Part shown: piece after piece, positions 34,978 to 43,138 of the stretch
Numbering within the stretch: the stretch's first letter is position 1
How the letters are laid out: every line of letters begins with the position of its first letter
From: Bacteroidales bacterium UBA6366
Lineage (GTDB): Bacteria > Bacteroidota > Bacteroidia > Bacteroidales > UBA932
Direction of reading: 5' to 3'
Assembly (NCBI GenBank): GCA_002438845.1
Contig: DJRG01000042.1
Location: forward strand, 62,001-126,000
Length of the DNA: 64,000 nt
Notes under the pieces: generated by a model
Told to the model about the DNA's origin: nothing
The model's database searches: none
What the model saw: the letters and a program-made list of their open reading frames with translations, nothing else
Program-made: the position numbers and the translations under genes

Positions 34978-35235
34978 TTACTTCGACTGGTTAGCCTTGA
35001 TGTACTCGGCCATAGTTCTTACTGACTTGAAGACTTCCTTGCCCTCGGCAGGATTCTTCAGTTTGATCCCGTAGTTCTTCTCCAGAAGAAGCATGAGTTC
35101 CAATGCGTCAATGGAATCAAGTCCAAGCCCCTCTCCGAAAAGAGGTGCGTCAGCGTCGATGTCCTCCGGCGTGACGCCGTCCAGTTTCAAAGCCTCTATG
35201 ATCTTTGTCTTCAATTCGTTGATAAGTGCATCCAT
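34978..35235 (-). CDS. Acyl carrier protein, copy 1
   Basis: 85 residues, acidic, with the phosphopantetheine site GEGLGLDSIDALELMLLLEKNYG (Ser of DSID). It directly abuts the KS gene. It probably carries the growing polyene. Confidence 0.9.
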   Translation of the reverse strand: MDALINELKTKIIEALKLDGVTPEDIDADAPLFGEGLGLDSIDALELMLLLEKNYGIKLKNPAEGKEVFKSVRTMAEYIKANQSK

Positions 35236-35236
35236 A

Positions 35237-35785
35237 TTATTTTTCGATTAAATATAATTCAGCCTCAAAATGTTCCGGATCAGAGCATTCCAGCCAGCCG
35301 GCAATCGCGGATTCCGTCACCGGATCCTGAAACGCCTGTTCCACAATCTCTTTCATCACCGCCTCGTCCTTGTTCTCAAGCACATAAAAGGAAGTCTCTC
35401 CGTAGTACTTGTTCCGAATGGCGATCTCCCCCGTCACAATGTTCGGAAGCGTGTAGACGAACACCGCCGGGCTGGGAAAGAAGCCATCTTTCCCTATTGT
35501 TTTCTGGTACTCGGAGTCATCCGCAAGGGATGCGCTCCTGTTGAACAGGACCACAGCCCTGTCCTCACAATCAGTCCTTCTCGGATTCTCTTCACCCAGA
35601 AGCAGTTCCGTTGCCAAGAATCCCAAGCGTGCCAAAGGGTCCATTTTGAAGAACTTGGGATAGTCCCCAACCTTCTGCCGGTAAATCTCCACCAGAAGGT
35701 CCGCCCCAGTGGAGCCAAAGATAAGTATTTTTTCGCCAACGACCACTTTCTCCGGAGTGATCAGGACATGAGCCTTGACCTTCAT
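35237..35785 (-). CDS. Short ketosynthase-like protein, probable non-catalytic subunit
   Basis: 182 residues. FKMDPLARLGFLATELLLG, DRAVVLFNRSASLADDSEYQKTI, FPSPAVFVYTLPNIVTGEIAIRNKYYGETSFYV and WLECSDPE match part of a ketosynthase-like fold of Bacteroidetes pigment clusters. No active-site Cys or His motifs are present, and it is less than half the length of a KS. No frameshift is visible and flanking spacing is tight (1 base to ACP, ATGA overlap with the DH-KS gene), so it seems to be a maintained protein. Its task is unknown. Confidence 0.6.
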   Translation of the reverse strand: MKVKAHVLITPEKVVVGEKILIFGSTGADLLVEIYRQKVGDYPKFFKMDPLARLGFLATELLLGEENPRRTDCEDRAVVLFNRSASLADDSEYQKTIGKDGFFPSPAVFVYTLPNIVTGEIAIRNKYYGETSFYVLENKDEAVMKEIVEQAFQDPVTESAIAGWLECSDPEHFEAELYLIEK

Positions 35786-37443
35786 CTTTCACCTCCTTTC
35801 AAAAAGATATCACCTTTCATGAATATGGCGGCGGCATTGCAGCCTCCGAACCCAGACAGCAGCTTGGCGAACGCCCGCTTCGTCGTCTTTCTCGGTTCCG
35901 GCGAGATGTCCAGCGGACAGGAGACCCCGCACTCTGAATATCCACGAGTGCCAAGCACAGTTCCGTCATCCACAGAGGCCATCGAAAGGATGGCCTCAAG
36001 GATTCCCGCCACTCCCATCGTGTGACCGAAATAGCCTTTCAGGCTGTTCACAGGCAAGTTCTGCAATCCGGCTCTGGTCAAAGCGATGGATTCCATCTCG
36101 TCGTTGTAGGCGGTTGATGTGCCGTGTACCGAAACAAGTGCAAGAGACTCAGGATTGACATCACCGAGTGCCGCTTTGATCGCCCTGAAACTTCCCTCCC
36201 CGGTTCTGGACGGCCCGGAAATGTGGTTCGCGTCGTTGCGGATCGCCCCACTGACCAGAACCCAATCATCAGGTCCTGGTGTCTTGTACTGGAATATGAC
36301 CGTTGCGGCGGCCTCACCGAGATTCAGCCCTTTCCTCTGGGCATCGAACGGTCTGCAGGCTTCCTGAGACAATGCCTTGAAAGATTGAAATCCGGAAATG
36401 ATGAATCTGGACTGGACATCTGATCCTGTCACGATCACCGTGCCGTATTTTCCGGCCTTGAGCTGCCTCATCGCGGCGATCTGGGCGCAAAGTCCTGAGA
36501 TGCATGCGTTTGACGCCACAACAGGGGTGTTTTTGTTGCCGAAGAATCCAGCGACCTTCTCCGCCGAGTTTCCGAGTCTTTCCCTCTCGACCGGATCTCC
36601 GCCGCAAGGCTCGGCCTCGCTGTCCAGCAACTCGACATTACCTTTCGTGGAAGAAATCACAAACAGCACGTCATCAGAAGCCGGATCTATGCCGGTTCCT
36701 TTCAAAGCCTTCGACACAGAGAGAATCATACGTTTCTCAAAGCGTGTCAGACCGTCCAGCCCAGTTTGTCCGCCAATTCTTGCCGACGAATCCATCCCGG
36801 CATATTCATCAGCCAAAGACTCTTCATCTATCAGCGATGCGAAGAATGGCTCCGGAAGATCTTTCGAGGATTCGTAAAGCCTCAGCGCCGACTCTCCGGC
36901 CTTCACCTTCGCATAATTTTCTTCTGTAGTCGTCCCCAACGGGGAGATTATGTTGTCAGAAACCTTGACCACGGCCTTATGCCCGCCGACCGGCTTGGTT
37001 TCGTCCAAGGCTATCACCATCGAGCCTTCCGCTATCATATTCCCGTCTGATTTTATCTCTGCATCCACCATCAGCATAGTTCCGAATTCCCCTTTGAGGT
37101 TGATTTCCGTCTCGATGGCTTCTCCGACAGACGGGGTTCCATGAACTTTGAAATCCTTGAGGGCGCAAACATAGCCCACACTGACCGGTTTATGAAGCAA
37201 GTACTTGTTGATGAAGCCGATCCTCGCGGCGCAGGTCTGGGCAATGTTCTCCACAAGTCCTTCAGGTACAAGTCTCCCGCCATCAACAAAAACATTGTCA
37301 TCCTGAATCAGAAATCTTGTCACGGTTTTCTGGTAGGAGCACGACAACAGACTGGAAATCATGACAAAAGGCTTCCGCTGGGGCAGAAGTTCCGTGATGT
37401 CCACCGACGTGAAGTCAAAAGTTTTCAGATCGTCCTCAGTCAT
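35782..37443 (-). CDS. Fusion: ApeP-like hotdog domain and ketoacyl synthase
   Basis: 553 residues. Residues 1-150 form a hotdog domain (ITELLPQRKPFVMISSL, EGLVENIAQTCAARIG, FKVHGTPSVGEAIETEI) like ApeP/FabZ-type dehydratases, though the His before PF is replaced (PQRKPF). Residues 165-553 are a ketosynthase with Cys in VVASNACISGLCAQI, His in SVHGTSTAYNDEME and His in LKGYFGHTMGVAG. The hotdog part may bind or dehydrate the chain extended by the attached KS. The gene overlaps the LpxL-like gene by 8 bases. Confidence 0.85.
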   Translation of the reverse strand: MTEDDLKTFDFTSVDITELLPQRKPFVMISSLLSCSYQKTVTRFLIQDDNVFVDGGRLVPEGLVENIAQTCAARIGFINKYLLHKPVSVGYVCALKDFKVHGTPSVGEAIETEINLKGEFGTMLMVDAEIKSDGNMIAEGSMVIALDETKPVGGHKAVVKVSDNIISPLGTTTEENYAKVKAGESALRLYESSKDLPEPFFASLIDEESLADEYAGMDSSARIGGQTGLDGLTRFEKRMILSVSKALKGTGIDPASDDVLFVISSTKGNVELLDSEAEPCGGDPVERERLGNSAEKVAGFFGNKNTPVVASNACISGLCAQIAAMRQLKAGKYGTVIVTGSDVQSRFIISGFQSFKALSQEACRPFDAQRKGLNLGEAAATVIFQYKTPGPDDWVLVSGAIRNDANHISGPSRTGEGSFRAIKAALGDVNPESLALVSVHGTSTAYNDEMESIALTRAGLQNLPVNSLKGYFGHTMGVAGILEAILSMASVDDGTVLGTRGYSECGVSCPLDISPEPRKTTKRAFAKLLSGFGGCNAAAIFMKGDIFLKGGER

Positions 37444-38329
37444 TTTTCCAGAACTCGTAAAAATTGAACCATTGATCTGGGTAGAGCTTCAGAATCTCCG
37501 TGATGGCGCCGGCGTAGGCTTTCGCCATCGCCTCAGCCCTTTCCCTCACATCCAAGCCTTCCAAACCTTCGTCCGGGCGGAACAGATGCACACGGTACTT
37601 TCTCAGCCCGACCTTCATCACAAAGACCGAAACCGCCGGGACACTTCTCATGGAAGCAAGCAGAAACGGTCCCAAAGGAAGTTCAGCCTCAGCCCCAAGA
37701 ACCACGCAGCGGACTGTGCGGTTCGACCCGAAGACCCTGTCTCCGTGAATATTCACAATCTCACCGTCAGCCAAGGCGTTGTTCAGGATCACGAGATGGG
37801 ACATATCCTCTGAAATGCTCACCAGGCGGACATTGTTTCCGCCAAGAATCCTTTCCCGGTTCTCTGTCAGAGCCGCACCCTCCCCACCGAACACCAATGC
37901 GTTCATCTTCTTGGGAGGTCTCAGTTCATAGCCGGCCAGTTCATCGTTGCCTATGTGCGAACTCAGTTGCAGAAAGCCACTCTTTTCTGAGCAAAGTTCC
38001 TCATACATCGGCATCTGCGGAACTTCCACCTTGAATTTCTTTCCTGAATATGACGCGAATCTGTCCATTATGACAGTTCCGAACATCCAGTGGCATGCGA
38101 GCACATGAAGGAAAGATTCCAGAGGTCCGAAACTTTGCCTGCGGCGGAAGTAGTGGTAATTGGAAATGTACCCTTTATGATTGAATATCATGTAGAACGG
38201 AATCACAAGGCTCATCAGCAGGTAAAAGAACCACAGCGGAATGACCTTCATCATCCCGATCAGAGACCTGTGCATCCACGAAGTCCCGTCAGTCGTGCCT
38301 TGCCACTGCCTTTCTCCGCTCTCGGACAT
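37436..38329 (-). CDS. LpxL/HtrB-family acyltransferase of the pigment cluster
   Basis: About 297 residues with an N-terminal membrane helix (VIPLWFFYLLMSLVIPFYMIF). LQLSSHIGNDELAGY is the HX4(D/E) motif of lipid A late acyltransferases, followed by VNIHGDRVFGSNRTV and LGPFLLASMRSVPAVSVFVMKVG. In aryl-polyene clusters such enzymes are thought to join the polyene to a membrane anchor. ATG 38329 (gaatATGtcc) is preferred to the codon two positions upstream. Confidence 0.85.
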   Translation of the reverse strand: MSESGERQWQGTTDGTSWMHRSLIGMMKVIPLWFFYLLMSLVIPFYMIFNHKGYISNYHYFRRRQSFGPLESFLHVLACHWMFGTVIMDRFASYSGKKFKVEVPQMPMYEELCSEKSGFLQLSSHIGNDELAGYELRPPKKMNALVFGGEGAALTENRERILGGNNVRLVSISEDMSHLVILNNALADGEIVNIHGDRVFGSNRTVRCVVLGAEAELPLGPFLLASMRSVPAVSVFVMKVGLRKYRVHLFRPDEGLEGLDVRERAEAMAKAYAGAITEILKLYPDQWFNFYEFWKND

Positions 38330-38374
38330 ATTCACTCCTATAAGCGCCCATCAGGTTGGAGCGTGGTTATATTC

Positions 38375-38617
38375 CTAAGCTATCTTTTCCTCAATGAAAT
38401 CGTAAAGGCTGCCCAAAGTGGTGAGCCTGCCGAGTTCCTCTGACTTGACCTTGACGCCGAATTCCTTGTCTATCAAGACTATGATATCCACAATGTCAAG
38501 ACTGTCGATGCCCAGATCCTTTTTGAGGGCGGCATTGTCGTTCAAAAGCGCCGCATCGATCTCAAACTCGTCAACGAGGAATCCGTTGACCTTGGTGATT
38601 ATTTCTTCCTTACTCAT
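38375..38617 (-). CDS. Acyl carrier protein, copy 2
   Basis: 80 residues with the phosphopantetheine site KKDLGIDSLDIVDIIVLIDKEFG (Ser of DSLD). It differs clearly from the other ACP of the cluster, so the two probably serve different steps, for example starter loading and elongation; this split is inference. Confidence 0.9.
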   Translation of the reverse strand: MSKEEIITKVNGFLVDEFEIDAALLNDNAALKKDLGIDSLDIVDIIVLIDKEFGVKVKSEELGRLTTLGSLYDFIEEKIA

Positions 38618-38627
38618 TATTTTGTTG

Positions 38628-39725
38628 TTATTCTTTAACGCAAATCAATATGTTATGACCTTGGCCTATGCCGTCGATGATTTTCTCGACTCTCATGCCG
38701 GCTTTCTCTATCAGCCTCGTCAGATCCTCGGAATAGTACATCTTGCTGTTGCCGTTGGCCATCGCAGTGAAATACAGGCTGGTCATAGTCAAGCAAAAGG
38801 CCGCCGGCTCAAAACGTTGTCTGTTCCAAAGGAGTTCCATGATGCAGAGTCTCGCTCCGGGACGGAGAATCTCCGCCGCCCTGCGCAGAATGCTCAGGAT
38901 CTCGTCCTCGGAGAAACAGTCCAGAAACTGGCTCATCCAGATGACATCATATTCCTTGTCAACAGGGAATCTGGTCTCCGGATCGAGCAGGTTGCCTCCA
39001 CAGCCGTGGATCCTCTCCGCCCCCGGCCTGCCGGCAGTCTCTTTCCTCATCAAACCGATCTGCTGAGGCAGGTCAAAGATAGTGACCTGAACGTCAGGAT
39101 CATGGCAAACGCACTGAAGAGCCCATTTTCCGGTGTTGCCGCCGACATCAAGCAGATTCTTCACAGGACGGTCGAATATTATCTTCAGAGCCGCCTCGAA
39201 AGAATTGTTTGAATAGAAATGATCAAATGCGAACCAGCTTGTCCGGGCCGGCTCTGGAAGGGCGGAAAGACCTTCGTAAATCGTGTTCCAATCTCCCAGA
39301 CATTTCAGGCCGGCAGGGCGATGCTCCCTGAAGGACTCATCCAGATGAAAGAAGCCCTCGTAGTTGACATCGTTGTTGAAATCCATGTTGACCTTCGTGG
39401 CCTCATCCGTAAGCAAAAACCAGCCTACCTTGGAGATTGTGAATCGGTCTGTCTCGGTGTCAACCAGCACAGTACCAATGCAGAGGCCAGCTTCCAGAAG
39501 ACACTTTACGGCATATTCAGAGACTCCGACAGCCTCGACGATCTCTTTCTCCGTCAGTCCTTCGCGATGGTCGCGAAGAAGATCCAGGATGCCGTATTTC
39601 ACCAGCAGGCGGGAAGCCTGGAAGACTATCGGACCGAAAGCGATGAACTCAGCCATCCGCTGCGCCTCACGCGCTGTGTACTGATCTTTGGTGTACCTCT
39701 TTTCGAGTTCAGGGAAAAGTTCCAT
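38628..39725 (-). CDS. SAM-dependent O-methyltransferase (Methyltransf_2 type)
   Basis: 365 residues. An N-terminal winged-helix dimerisation domain (QASRLLVKYGILDLLRDHREGLTEKEIVEAVGVSEYAVKCLLEAG) is followed by a class I fold with NLLDVGGNTGKWAL (SAM loop), VTIFDLPQQI and YDVIWMSQFLDCFSEDE. Aryl-polyene head groups are often methylated, so this enzyme probably modifies the aryl ring. It begins directly at the end of the lyase gene. Confidence 0.88.
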   Translation of the reverse strand: MELFPELEKRYTKDQYTAREAQRMAEFIAFGPIVFQASRLLVKYGILDLLRDHREGLTEKEIVEAVGVSEYAVKCLLEAGLCIGTVLVDTETDRFTISKVGWFLLTDEATKVNMDFNNDVNYEGFFHLDESFREHRPAGLKCLGDWNTIYEGLSALPEPARTSWFAFDHFYSNNSFEAALKIIFDRPVKNLLDVGGNTGKWALQCVCHDPDVQVTIFDLPQQIGLMRKETAGRPGAERIHGCGGNLLDPETRFPVDKEYDVIWMSQFLDCFSEDEILSILRRAAEILRPGARLCIMELLWNRQRFEPAAFCLTMTSLYFTAMANGNSKMYYSEDLTRLIEKAGMRVEKIIDGIGQGHNILICVKE

Positions 39726-41261
39726 CTACTTGAGATTTAAAGGATTGTCTCTAAGATATGATTCCACGGCCGCAATCTGTTCGTAGAACGGATTGTCCTC
39801 CACGAACTTAGGGATTATCGCACGGACATCATCATAGACCTTTCTGGAAGTCGGGGCGAGTCTGCCGGCGATTCCGAGACAGTCAACAGCTTGAGCCAAA
39901 GCGATGTAATGGATAGCGAATACCTGATAGGTGTTGTCGATGACACGCTTGGTAAGCAGAGCCGTGTTGGTGCCCATGCTCACTATGTCCTGATTGTCGT
40001 TGTTGTTCGGAATGCTGTGGACGTAATTCGGCATAGCGAGAGTCTGACATTCAGCCGTTGTTGAAGTGGCCGTGAACTGGCATGCCTGCATTCCGTAGTT
40101 CAGTCCGAGCGTTCCCATATTCAGGAACGGAGGGAGGATGCCGTTGATGCGGTCATGGAACAAGTAGTTGAGCTGACGCTCGGCCGTCATGGACATCCTT
40201 ACAGTGGCGATCTTCACCTTGTCCTCCTCCAACGAGATGTAGTCCCCGTGGAAATTGCCGCCGTGGAAGACATTCTTCGCCACATGATCCACAATCGGGT
40301 TGTCACATGCGGAATTCAGTTCCTCCTCAAGCACCCTGCGGGCATTGGCGAACGTCTCATAGACAGGACCTAGGATCTGCGGAGTACATCTCAACGAATA
40401 GTAGGCCTGAACCTTATGGTCAAAAGTACGGTCAGAGGCGTGGCCGTTGTCGTAGAGTTCGTGCTCGCGCTTATGCAGACAGCCACTTCCCTCCGAAAGA
40501 GCCCTCATCCTGGCGGCAATCACCTGCTGCCCTTCGTGGCGGCGCACCTCGTTCAATTCCTCCGACATAAGGTCATCGAACGACGAGGCGATCTCGTTCA
40601 TCATCACGGAAGCCAGCGTGGCCCAGTCCAGAAGCCTGTCCGCATAAATCTGGTTGACCACGCCGATTCCTGTCATGAACGAAGTTCCGTTGGAGATTGA
40701 CAATCCTTCGCGGATATGAATCTTGAACGGTTCCAGGCCATTCTCTTTCAGAACCTCGGCGGACGGACGCCATTCTCCCTTATAATGAACCTTACCCTCA
40801 CCTATCATGCAGAGCGCCATGTGGGCCAACTGAACCAGATCACCGCTCGCTCCGACACTGCCATGCTGAGGAATGAACGGGAATATATTCCTGTCGATCA
40901 TCTCCACCAGCAACTTGACCAGATCCGGATGCACACCCGAGCGGGCCTGAAGGAAAGTTCCCAGACGGGCGATCATCGCCGCCTTGACATAGATGTCATC
41001 CAGAGGCTCACCCGCACCTGTGGAATGGCTTCGGATTATGTTGTACTGAAGGTCTTTCAGGTACTTGTCATCCACCCTCCACTGCGCCATAGGGCCGAAA
41101 CCGGTATTGATTCCGTAGATCACCTTCTCGGAGGCGAACCCCTCAAGGAATTTATAACACGCCTCAACCTCACCCATAGGAAGGTCACCCAGTGAGATTC
41201 GTTTATTATTGAATATTACATCTTCCGCCCAGCTCATGGTGAGCGAGAAATTCCCTGCCAT
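39726..41261 (-). CDS. Aromatic amino acid ammonia-lyase, probably tyrosine ammonia-lyase
   Basis: 511 residues of the HAL/PAL/TAL family with the Ala-Ser-Gly cofactor triad in GSVGASGDLVQLAHMA, INTGFGPMAQ at the substrate loop, LQYNIIRSHSTGAG at the selectivity region, HGGNFHGDYIS, FTATSTTAECQTLA and SIPNNNDNQDIVSMG. From memory these blocks are nearly those of the Flavobacterium johnsoniae tyrosine ammonia-lyase of the flexirubin cluster, including the Ser-His pair. It would convert tyrosine to 4-coumarate, the aryl starter. It is the first gene of a roughly 21-kb operon and is preceded by a TAnnTTTG promoter. Confidence 0.9.
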   Translation of the reverse strand: MAGNFSLTMSWAEDVIFNNKRISLGDLPMGEVEACYKFLEGFASEKVIYGINTGFGPMAQWRVDDKYLKDLQYNIIRSHSTGAGEPLDDIYVKAAMIARLGTFLQARSGVHPDLVKLLVEMIDRNIFPFIPQHGSVGASGDLVQLAHMALCMIGEGKVHYKGEWRPSAEVLKENGLEPFKIHIREGLSISNGTSFMTGIGVVNQIYADRLLDWATLASVMMNEIASSFDDLMSEELNEVRRHEGQQVIAARMRALSEGSGCLHKREHELYDNGHASDRTFDHKVQAYYSLRCTPQILGPVYETFANARRVLEEELNSACDNPIVDHVAKNVFHGGNFHGDYISLEEDKVKIATVRMSMTAERQLNYLFHDRINGILPPFLNMGTLGLNYGMQACQFTATSTTAECQTLAMPNYVHSIPNNNDNQDIVSMGTNTALLTKRVIDNTYQVFAIHYIALAQAVDCLGIAGRLAPTSRKVYDDVRAIIPKFVEDNPFYEQIAAVESYLRDNPLNLK

Positions 41262-41297
41262 AATATTACCGTCCTTTGATCGCTAAAAGCAATTTTA

Positions 41298-41324
41298 CAA
41301 AAATACCAAATTATCGCTCCAAAA
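41298..41324 (-). promoter_or_regulatory. Promoter of the pigment operon
   Basis: Minus-strand TATTTTTG (41298-41305) matches TAnnTTTG, and TTTTG lies about 15-20 bases upstream as a -33-like box. The start codon of the lyase is 36 bases downstream. Confidence 0.6.
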
Positions 41325-41329
41325 GCATA

Positions 41330-41366
41330 AAAAAGTGCGGGTTTCCATCATGAAAGCCCACACTTT
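41330..41366 (-). terminator. Rho-independent terminator for the small OMP gene
   Basis: Reading leftward, AGTGTGGGCTTTC and GGAAACCCGCACT form a stem with one G-U pair, followed by TTTTTT. It separates the OMP gene from the pigment operon promoter. Confidence 0.8.
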
Positions 41367-41415
41367 CCTAAATATTATCCTTTAATATTAGTAATCCTGA
41401 CAGATTACCTGCTTG

Positions 41416-41892
41416 TTAGAATGCGTAGCGGACACCGATGCCCAGGGCAAACGGACCATCGCCTCTAATGCCACCGTCACCGAACATAAGTCTCGGGCGG
41501 AAATCCACAGACAGTTGAAGAGGGAAATCAAATGTGTACTCCAAACCGACATTGCCGACGAATCCGGCATACACAGTGTTCTCGTTCTCATCATTCTCCC
41601 ACACAGCCACGCTGGCACCTGGACCGGCATAGAATCCCCATTTCCCTTTTGGAGTCCAGTCTGGCTGAACAATCATGAAGTTATAGATGCCGTCCACATG
41701 GAATGCGCTCGTGCTGAACCCATTGTCCAGTCCAAGACCGAACTCAAGGAAATCGGACCCTCCCATGATGTAATTCTCGTAGCTGACATCGATGCCATAA
41801 TTACCGAGGCGACCTCCGATTGACTTTGGCTGGGCGAATGCGACCGCCACCGAACCGATAAGAAGCGTGAGGACCAATAATGTCTTTTTCAT
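41416..41892 (-). CDS. Small outer-membrane beta-barrel protein
   Basis: About 158 residues with a signal peptide (MKKTLLVLTLLIGSVAVAFAQ). Gly- and aromatic-rich strands follow: FLEFGLGLDNGFS, AFHVDGIYNFMI, WGFYAGPGASVAVW, YAGFVGNVGLEYTF, and the terminal FALGIGVRYAF ending in Phe, as in OmpA/OmpX-like barrels. The role is unknown. It has its own terminator between it and the pigment promoter, so it is not part of that operon. Confidence 0.7.
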   Translation of the reverse strand: MKKTLLVLTLLIGSVAVAFAQPKSIGGRLGNYGIDVSYENYIMGGSDFLEFGLGLDNGFSTSAFHVDGIYNFMIVQPDWTPKGKWGFYAGPGASVAVWENDENENTVYAGFVGNVGLEYTFDFPLQLSVDFRPRLMFGDGGIRGDGPFALGIGVRYAF

Positions 41893-41941
41893 AACCATTG
41901 TAAATTAATGAAACCAATAAGGCAGATGATTTCTACAAAAT

Positions 41942-42541
41942 CTATACTAGACCAGAGAATCCCATGAAAGCCATGGCGAGGATTCCTGCAGTGATAAGGG
42001 CTATCGGAATGCCTTTGAACGGCTTAGGAACATCATTCAAGTCGAGGTGCTCGCGAAGGCCGGCGAACAGCACGAGGGCCATTCCGTAGCCGACGGCAGT
42101 GGCGAAGGCATACACAACGGACTCACCGAGGTTCAGCATGTGTGCGGGGCCACCGAAAGCGAACTCCTTTGTGACCACGTTGAGAGCCACACCAAGCACG
42201 GCGCAGTTCGTGGTGATCAGAGGAAGGAATATTCCCAGGGCCTGATAGAGGGACGGACTGATCTTCTTCAGCACGATCTCCACCATCTGCACGAGAGCGG
42301 CGATCACAAGGATGAACGCTATGGTCTGAAGGAACTGAAGTCCGAAGGCTTCCAGAAGATACTGATTGATCAGATAAGTCACCAAAGTCGCGAGGGTGAT
42401 CACAAAGCACACCGCACCGGCCATACCGGTCGCTGTGGAGATCTTGTTGGAGACACCCAGGAACGGACATGTGCCCAGGAACTGGGCGAGCATGATGTTA
42501 TTGACGAATATCGCCGAGATTATTATGAGAAAATATTCCAT
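41942..42541 (-). CDS. rnfA: Rnf electron transport complex subunit RnfA
   Basis: 199 residues, six membrane helices: LIIISAIFVNNIMLAQFLGTCPFLGVSNK with the conserved Cys, TTNCAVLGVALNVV with the second Cys, and AVGYGMALVLFAG. RnfA and RnfE form the membrane Fe-S core of the complex that couples ferredoxin-NAD electron transfer to ion pumping. The last gene of the rnfBCDGEA operon. Confidence 0.95.
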   Translation of the reverse strand: MEYFLIIISAIFVNNIMLAQFLGTCPFLGVSNKISTATGMAGAVCFVITLATLVTYLINQYLLEAFGLQFLQTIAFILVIAALVQMVEIVLKKISPSLYQALGIFLPLITTNCAVLGVALNVVTKEFAFGGPAHMLNLGESVVYAFATAVGYGMALVLFAGLREHLDLNDVPKPFKGIPIALITAGILAMAFMGFSGLV

Positions 42542-42544
42542 GGC

Positions 42545-43135
42545 TTAGTTCTTTTTAGCGATTTTGTTGAACAGTACCATAAGGTAACCCAGGGCGAGGA
42601 ACGCTCCCGGAGCCATCACAAACACGAGGATTCCGTCGCCGGAGATCAACTTGAGGCCAAAGACAGAGCCGCTTCCCAGAATCTCGCGGACAATTCCGAT
42701 TACTGTCAGGGAGAGTGTGAAGCCGCATCCGATTCCAAGTCCGTCAAGGGCGGAGTCGAGGATGCCGTTCTTGTTGGCGAACGCCTCCGCGCGTCCGAGG
42801 ACGATACAGTTCACCACGATCAGCGGGATGAACAGACCGAGGGTGGCGTACATCGCCGGAGTGTAGGCCTGCATGGCGAACTGGAGGATCGTCACGAAAG
42901 TGGCGATGACCACGATATAGACAGGAATATGCACCTTGTCAGGAACCACAGGAGCGATCGCCGAGATGGCGATGTTCGAAAGCACCAGGACGAAAAGTGT
43001 GGCGAGACCCATGCTGAGGCCGTTGATGGCCGAGGTCGTGGTCGCCAGCGTAGGACACATACCCAGAAGCAGTACAAAAGTAGGGTTTTCCTTCAGGAAA
43101 CCTTTGGTGAAAAGATTCAGTTTATTGCTGCTCAT
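42545..43135 (-). CDS. rnfE: Rnf electron transport complex subunit RnfE
   Basis: 196 residues. FTKGFLKENPTFVLLLGMCPTLATTTSAINGLSMG carries the first Cys and IPLIVVNCIVLGRAEAFA the second. The six-helix layout mirrors RnfA in inverted topology. It starts 3 bases after rnfG. Confidence 0.95.
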   Translation of the reverse strand: MSSNKLNLFTKGFLKENPTFVLLLGMCPTLATTTSAINGLSMGLATLFVLVLSNIAISAIAPVVPDKVHIPVYIVVIATFVTILQFAMQAYTPAMYATLGLFIPLIVVNCIVLGRAEAFANKNGILDSALDGLGIGCGFTLSLTVIGIVREILGSGSVFGLKLISGDGILVFVMAPGAFLALGYLMVLFNKIAKKN

Positions 43136-43138
43136 AGC

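Noticed and set aside
20343..41261. Complete flexirubin cluster
   Set aside because: No DarA/DarB-type genes for the dialkylresorcinol half are present in the window.
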